Shown piece after piece: positions 3,978 through 6,912 of a stretch of 6,912 bases of DNA. Each line of letters begins with the position of its first letter. Within the stretch, counting starts at the first letter, position 1. A program made the translations under genes and the position numbers. Below the pieces are notes generated by a model, which searched no databases, was not told the origin of the DNA, and saw nothing but the letters and a program-made list of their open reading frames with translations. Source of the DNA: Rickettsia typhi (GTDB lineage: Bacteria; Pseudomonadota; Alphaproteobacteria; Rickettsiales; UBA1997); NCBI GenBank assembly GCA_945902255.1, contig CAMDMO010000079.1:1-6912 (forward strand), written 5' to 3'.

Positions 3978-6686
3978 ATGACAAGAACTGCGGAAATAGA
4001 AAAAAGAATAGCGGAGCTAGCTCAAGATAAAAAGGCCTATAGCAGTATAGAGGTTGACGCTGTATTTAAAGCCTATCTAAAATCAAAAGGTTATCATTAC
4101 TTATATTGTCTGCGCCCCCCTCTACACAAAGGAGAGTCTGAGGATTCTAGGTTAGAAGAGTCCAACATTCTTGTTAAGGTTATTCCTGGTGAAAAAGTTG
4201 GTGAAAAAGTTACTGAAAAAGATCTAAGATCAAATAAGATCGCTACAAAATTAGATGATGCAAGTCCCTATGAAATTGTTGTTTCTATGCCTGCAATGTC
4301 TGATGAAAGAGAAAATGGGGGGGTTGATAGAGAATTTTGGAGTCCAGCTTTAGCTAGGCAGTTGGAAATAATCAAGGAATTAGGTTTATTAAAAGTTGGC
4401 AGCCCAATACAGTTTAAAATGCCCAACAAGCCTAGTGGAGAATGGCACTGGGTTAGCTCAAGTCTTATAGTGAATTTACAAGCGGATGGATCTATAGAAA
4501 TTAACTCTTACATGCATGATTCTTCAAGTCAAAGGAGGCAGTTGGGTGATTATTTTATTAATCTTATAACAACTCAATTCAAAAAATCTTACCCGAATAA
4601 AAAAATAATTTTTAATCATGTTGCATCAGGGGTTATTAATCCGCCGCAAAGGGGTGGAGTTTCTTGTGGAGTTTGGGCCACTGAAGCTATGATTGGTACG
4701 GTTACGGCTGCTCAAAAAGATGCTTGGAATCGTTGTTATAAAGGCGGAAATCCAATAGAAGAGGGTGAGCCAAGAAGATGGCACGCTGAATTAATTGCGG
4801 ACCAAGATCTTGAAGTGTTTAAAAAATTTGGACATGTTACTGCGGATGTGGCTGGAAATGGTTTAGATGGAGAAGAGAGGCAAAAAAGACTCAAGGAAAA
4901 TTTTGATAGAGTTAATACAAAATCCAAACAAGTTATATCTCTAATAGATTCTAAGAAGTTTGATACACTACATAAGGTTCTATCATTGGTTAAACAACAA
5001 GATACTGAAGGTACTATTGAGACAAGAGAGGTTCAAAGACTATATATTGGATCAATAAAAGAATTAGGTGATATTACAATTGCAGATCTACTATTATCAA
5101 AAGATAAAGATGGGAGTGATAAGGTAGTTTTTGGAATTGGAGACGACCTTGATATTTTGCTACTGTCTTTGAAAGAAGAGATAGATAGGCGCAATTCAGA
5201 GCCTAAAGTGGCAGAGGTTAAAGGCGCTTCTGAATCAAAAGTGGAAGATGGCGAGCCAGAGAGAGTTGAGTTAGAGGAGGGGGATAAAAAACCGATAATA
5301 AAGGTGGCTTTGCCCAAAGAGGTTGGTAAAAAAGCGAAGATTGGCAAAGAGAAAAGGCGAGATCAAAAATCAAGCGAAGCGCCAAATGGAGTAATAAAAA
5401 AAACCAAAAAGAAACAAGGGCTAGCTTCAGATATAGCTGAAAAGGAAGTGGTTGAAGTTAGGGAGGAGAAAAAAACAAATAAGAAAAAGACAAAAGATGA
5501 TATAGCGGTTTTACCAGATGATGATCGTGTTGAAGTTGAAGCCGATGTGACGGAAGTTGCTGCAGCAGAAGCTGTGGCAGAGGCATCTCCAACAACTTCG
5601 GCTGTTAGCGAGGCCTTATTAACAAAAAAACTAGAAGTTTTAAAAGATGAGCGAGGTGGAGTAATAAAAAAAACCAAAAAGAAACAAGGGCTAGCTTCAG
5701 ATATAGCTAAAAAGGAAGTGGTTGAAGTTAGGGAGGAGAAAAAAACAAATAAGAAAAAGACAAAAGATGATATAGCGGTTTTACCAGATGATGATCATGT
5801 TGAAGTTGAAGCCGATGTGACGGAAGTTGCGGCAACAGAAGCTGTGGCAGAGGCATCTCCAACAACTTCCGCTGTTAGCGAGGCCTTATTAACAAAAAAA
5901 CTAGAAGTTTTAAAAGATGAGCGAGGTGGATATGCACAAGAGAAGCAAAGTTTGGCTAGCGCTTTAGAAAAAAGTTTTAAAGAAGAAAGTGAGGCTGATG
6001 AAGAGGATAAGAAGAAGTATAAAGATCAAGCTACTCTTTTATATAATCAATTATACGAAGAATCTCTAAAAGAAAAAAAGTTAATAAGAGAATTAAAGGC
6101 TGCAGAGGCTGATCAAAAGAGGGAAGGGGTTTTGGCTAAAGATGCGGAAGAGGCAAAAAAAACCGCCGAGTCTCTTGAAGGGCAACTTGCTAAAATTAAA
6201 GCTGAGAAAAAAATTCCTGATGGTAATCAAATTTATATTTCAAAACAAGATTTTGGTGGAAAAGAGGCCATCATCGAGGAAGAAAAATCGATTAAATATG
6301 CAAAATATTTAAATCTTGCCGGAGTGGAAGTTAATGCCAATGTTTTTGCTAAAGGCGCTGATTTATTCATGGCAAATTTCACGGGCTCTAAACTTGGAAG
6401 TGATAGCGCTCCACTAGATTTAACAGAATGTATAAATTTAAGTAGCGTTAATTTTAACAAATGTAGTGGTGTTGTAAAATTTCCAGAAGGTTTTGTGCCG
6501 AAGGCATTTAACTTTAGAAATTGCCCAGATTTAAAGGTTATGGTAGGGGATAAGGAAGTGACAGAATTTCGCGCTTTTGGAAGTAGTCGGATGATAACGA
6601 AAGAAGATATTTATAAAACTCCATCAACTAGCTTTATACCAAAAGGAGCTACCAGAATTGATATTTCAAAAGAGAGGTTGAGGTAA
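3978..6686 (+). CDS. Large multidomain protein with Ulp1/YopJ-like (CE clan) cysteine protease domain; candidate secreted effector
   Basis: I recognise a domain but no named family. From ATG 3978 the product has 902 residues; a TTG at 3906 would add 24, and neither start has a Shine-Dalgarno. Residues about 130-240 carry a CE-clan signature: GEWHW with H157, a strand INSYMHDSS offering D181 or N176 as third residue, and PQRGGVSCGVW with oxyanion Q224 exactly six before nucleophile C230, the Ulp1 spacing. Such enzymes cleave SUMO, NEDD8 or ubiquitin; YopJ relatives acetylate instead. Residues about 420-470 are Lys/Glu-rich with basic clusters such as KKAKIGKEKRRDQK. Two 90-residue tandem repeats follow (472-561 and 562-651), then a predicted coiled coil (about 652-755) and a leucine-rich or pentapeptide-like tail (about 771-870, e.g. 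LDLTECINLSSVNFNKC). No signal peptide or membrane segment is visible. The eukaryote-type fold suggests delivery into a host cell; that is inference. Confidence 0.8.
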   Translation: MTRTAEIEKRIAELAQDKKAYSSIEVDAVFKAYLKSKGYHYLYCLRPPLHKGESEDSRLEESNILVKVIPGEKVGEKVTEKDLRSNKIATKLDDASPYEIVVSMPAMSDERENGGVDREFWSPALARQLEIIKELGLLKVGSPIQFKMPNKPSGEWHWVSSSLIVNLQADGSIEINSYMHDSSSQRRQLGDYFINLITTQFKKSYPNKKIIFNHVASGVINPPQRGGVSCGVWATEAMIGTVTAAQKDAWNRCYKGGNPIEEGEPRRWHAELIADQDLEVFKKFGHVTADVAGNGLDGEERQKRLKENFDRVNTKSKQVISLIDSKKFDTLHKVLSLVKQQDTEGTIETREVQRLYIGSIKELGDITIADLLLSKDKDGSDKVVFGIGDDLDILLLSLKEEIDRRNSEPKVAEVKGASESKVEDGEPERVELEEGDKKPIIKVALPKEVGKKAKIGKEKRRDQKSSEAPNGVIKKTKKKQGLASDIAEKEVVEVREEKKTNKKKTKDDIAVLPDDDRVEVEADVTEVAAAEAVAEASPTTSAVSEALLTKKLEVLKDERGGVIKKTKKKQGLASDIAKKEVVEVREEKKTNKKKTKDDIAVLPDDDHVEVEADVTEVAATEAVAEASPTTSAVSEALLTKKLEVLKDERGGYAQEKQSLASALEKSFKEESEADEEDKKKYKDQATLLYNQLYEESLKEKKLIRELKAAEADQKREGVLAKDAEEAKKTAESLEGQLAKIKAEKKIPDGNQIYISKQDFGGKEAIIEEEKSIKYAKYLNLAGVEVNANVFAKGADLFMANFTGSKLGSDSAPLDLTECINLSSVNFNKCSGVVKFPEGFVPKAFNFRNCPDLKVMVGDKEVTEFRAFGSSRMITKEDIYKTPSTSFIPKGATRIDISKERLR
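5391..5660 (+). repeat. 270-bp in-frame tandem repeat, copy 1
   Basis: This copy encodes 90 residues, from VIKKTKKKQGLASDI to LEVLKDERGG: a lysine-rich start, an acidic LPDDD segment, an Ala/Val/Glu-rich stretch and a Ser/Thr-rich stretch. It differs from copy 2 at five of 270 bases. The shared sequence begins a few bases earlier (TGGA, 5387-5390). Confidence 0.97.
5661..5930 (+). repeat. 270-bp in-frame tandem repeat, copy 2
   Basis: This copy directly abuts copy 1 with an exact 270-base period, so the reading frame is kept. Reading copy 1 to copy 2, the five differences give three amino-acid changes (E to K after SDIA, R to H after LPDDD, A to T in the VAA stretch) and two silent changes. 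Near-identity points to a recent duplication. Confidence 0.97.
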
Positions 6687-6704
6687 GTAGATTACCATTC
6701 AGCT

Positions 6705-6730
6705 GGGCGTGGTTTGTAACCGCACCTTTA
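6705..6730 (+). repeat. Dispersed hairpin repeat A, copy 2
   Basis: GGGCGTGGTTTGTAACCGCACC followed by TTTA resembles 1369-1395. GGTT-TGT-AACC forms a small hairpin extended by further, partly mismatched pairs. It begins 19 bases after the stop of the large gene and may act in 3'-end formation. Confidence 0.6.
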
Positions 6731-6762
6731 AATGCCAGTTCGGGATAAAAATTACCAATCCT

Positions 6763-6773
6763 CGTCATCCTTG
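6763..6773 (+). repeat. Truncated dispersed repeat B, copy 3
   Basis: CGTCATCCTTG matches the first 11 bases of the copies at 1313 and 3697. The following GCGAAGC core is missing and is replaced by what appears to be an insertion-sequence end. Confidence 0.5.
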
Positions 6774-6912
6774 TAAAAGTTCACCAATTCGGTTCGATTT
6801 AAAAATTTCTAAATTACAAATTTCTCAACCAAATTAACTGGCATTTTATTATTAATACCTTGATGAAGACGATGTTCGTTATAATAGATGTTATACCCAA
6901 GAATATGATGCT
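6772..6912 (-). mobile_element. End of an insertion sequence (IS481/IS3-like), continuing beyond the window
   Basis: Similarity to repeat B stops at 6773, and a transposase C-terminus on the minus strand ends 36 bases further in. The element end would be TGTAAAAGTTCACCAATTCG (from 6772); a TGT terminus suits the IS481 family. The other end and any target duplication lie outside the window, so the exact boundary, within two or three bases, is inferred. Confidence 0.6.
6809..6912 (-). CDS. Transposase C-terminus with integrase core (truncated by window edge)
   Basis: The minus strand reads 33 residues, from HHILGYN to VEKFVI, and then TAG (6811-6809). The pattern YNIYYNEHRLHQGINNKMP is the familiar end of rve/DDE integrase-core transposases (YN-x2-R-x-HQ/S-x-L/I...P), seen in the IS481 and IS3 families. 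The catalytic D, D and E residues would be upstream, outside the window. Nothing in the visible part suggests decay. Confidence 0.75.
   Translation of the reverse strand, partial: HHILGYNIYYNEHRLHQGINNKMPVNLVEKFVI

Noticed and set aside
5391..5930. CRISPR-like or satellite array
   Set aside because: There are only two 270-bp units, directly abutting with no spacers and in frame inside a gene; it is an intragenic duplication.
4736..6460. Minus-strand open frames within the large gene (4736-4927, 5033-5347, 5363-5677, 6233-6460)
   Set aside because: They are Ser/Phe/Thr-rich products opposite Lys/Glu/Asp-rich coding sequence, the usual antisense shadow; none has a recognisable motif.

Overview
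This AT-rich window looks like part of the chromosome of a host-associated proteobacterium. An alphaproteobacterium of the Rickettsiales/Holosporales kind is my best guess, but that is inference. The grounds are low GC, SD-poor starts, small dispersed palindromes between genes, an insertion-sequence end, and a large protein with a eukaryote-type protease module. No rRNA, tRNA or CRISPR was seen.

Left part, minus strand (1-3021): the N-terminal half of a FadE-type acyl-CoA dehydrogenase (1-1227, running off the left edge), a repeat-bearing spacer (1228-1440), glyQ (glycyl-tRNA synthetase alpha chain, 1441-2295), a nested palindrome that looks like a terminator (2312-2367), erpA (Fe-S carrier, 2369-2704) and hisE (phosphoribosyl-ATP pyrophosphatase, 2704-3021). 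hisE and erpA overlap by one base and are probably co-transcribed. glyS, the usual partner of glyQ, is not next to it.

Middle, plus strand (3022-3905): a divergent spacer with a good sigma70-type promoter, then ndk (nucleoside diphosphate kinase, 3187-3609), then a spacer carrying a roughly 97-bp imperfect palindromic repeat.

Right part, plus strand (3978-6686): one large gene that I cannot assign to a named family. Its N-terminal third carries a His ... Asp/Asn ... Gln-x5-Cys signature of the Ulp1/YopJ-like CE clan of cysteine proteases (SUMO/ubiquitin-like proteases, or acetyltransferases of the same fold). It continues with a lysine-rich region containing a nearly identical 270-bp tandem duplication, a coiled coil, and a short leucine-rich/pentapeptide-like tail. 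It is the best candidate for a secreted host-directed effector and the most interesting object here.

Right edge (6687-6912): copies of two dispersed repeats, the second apparently interrupted by the end of an insertion sequence whose transposase C-terminus (minus strand) runs off the window.

The left-hand genes are housekeeping functions: fatty-acid oxidation, translation, Fe-S assembly, histidine synthesis and nucleotide balance. The effector-like gene sits beyond them, between repeat copies and next to an IS, as expected of an accessory insertion.
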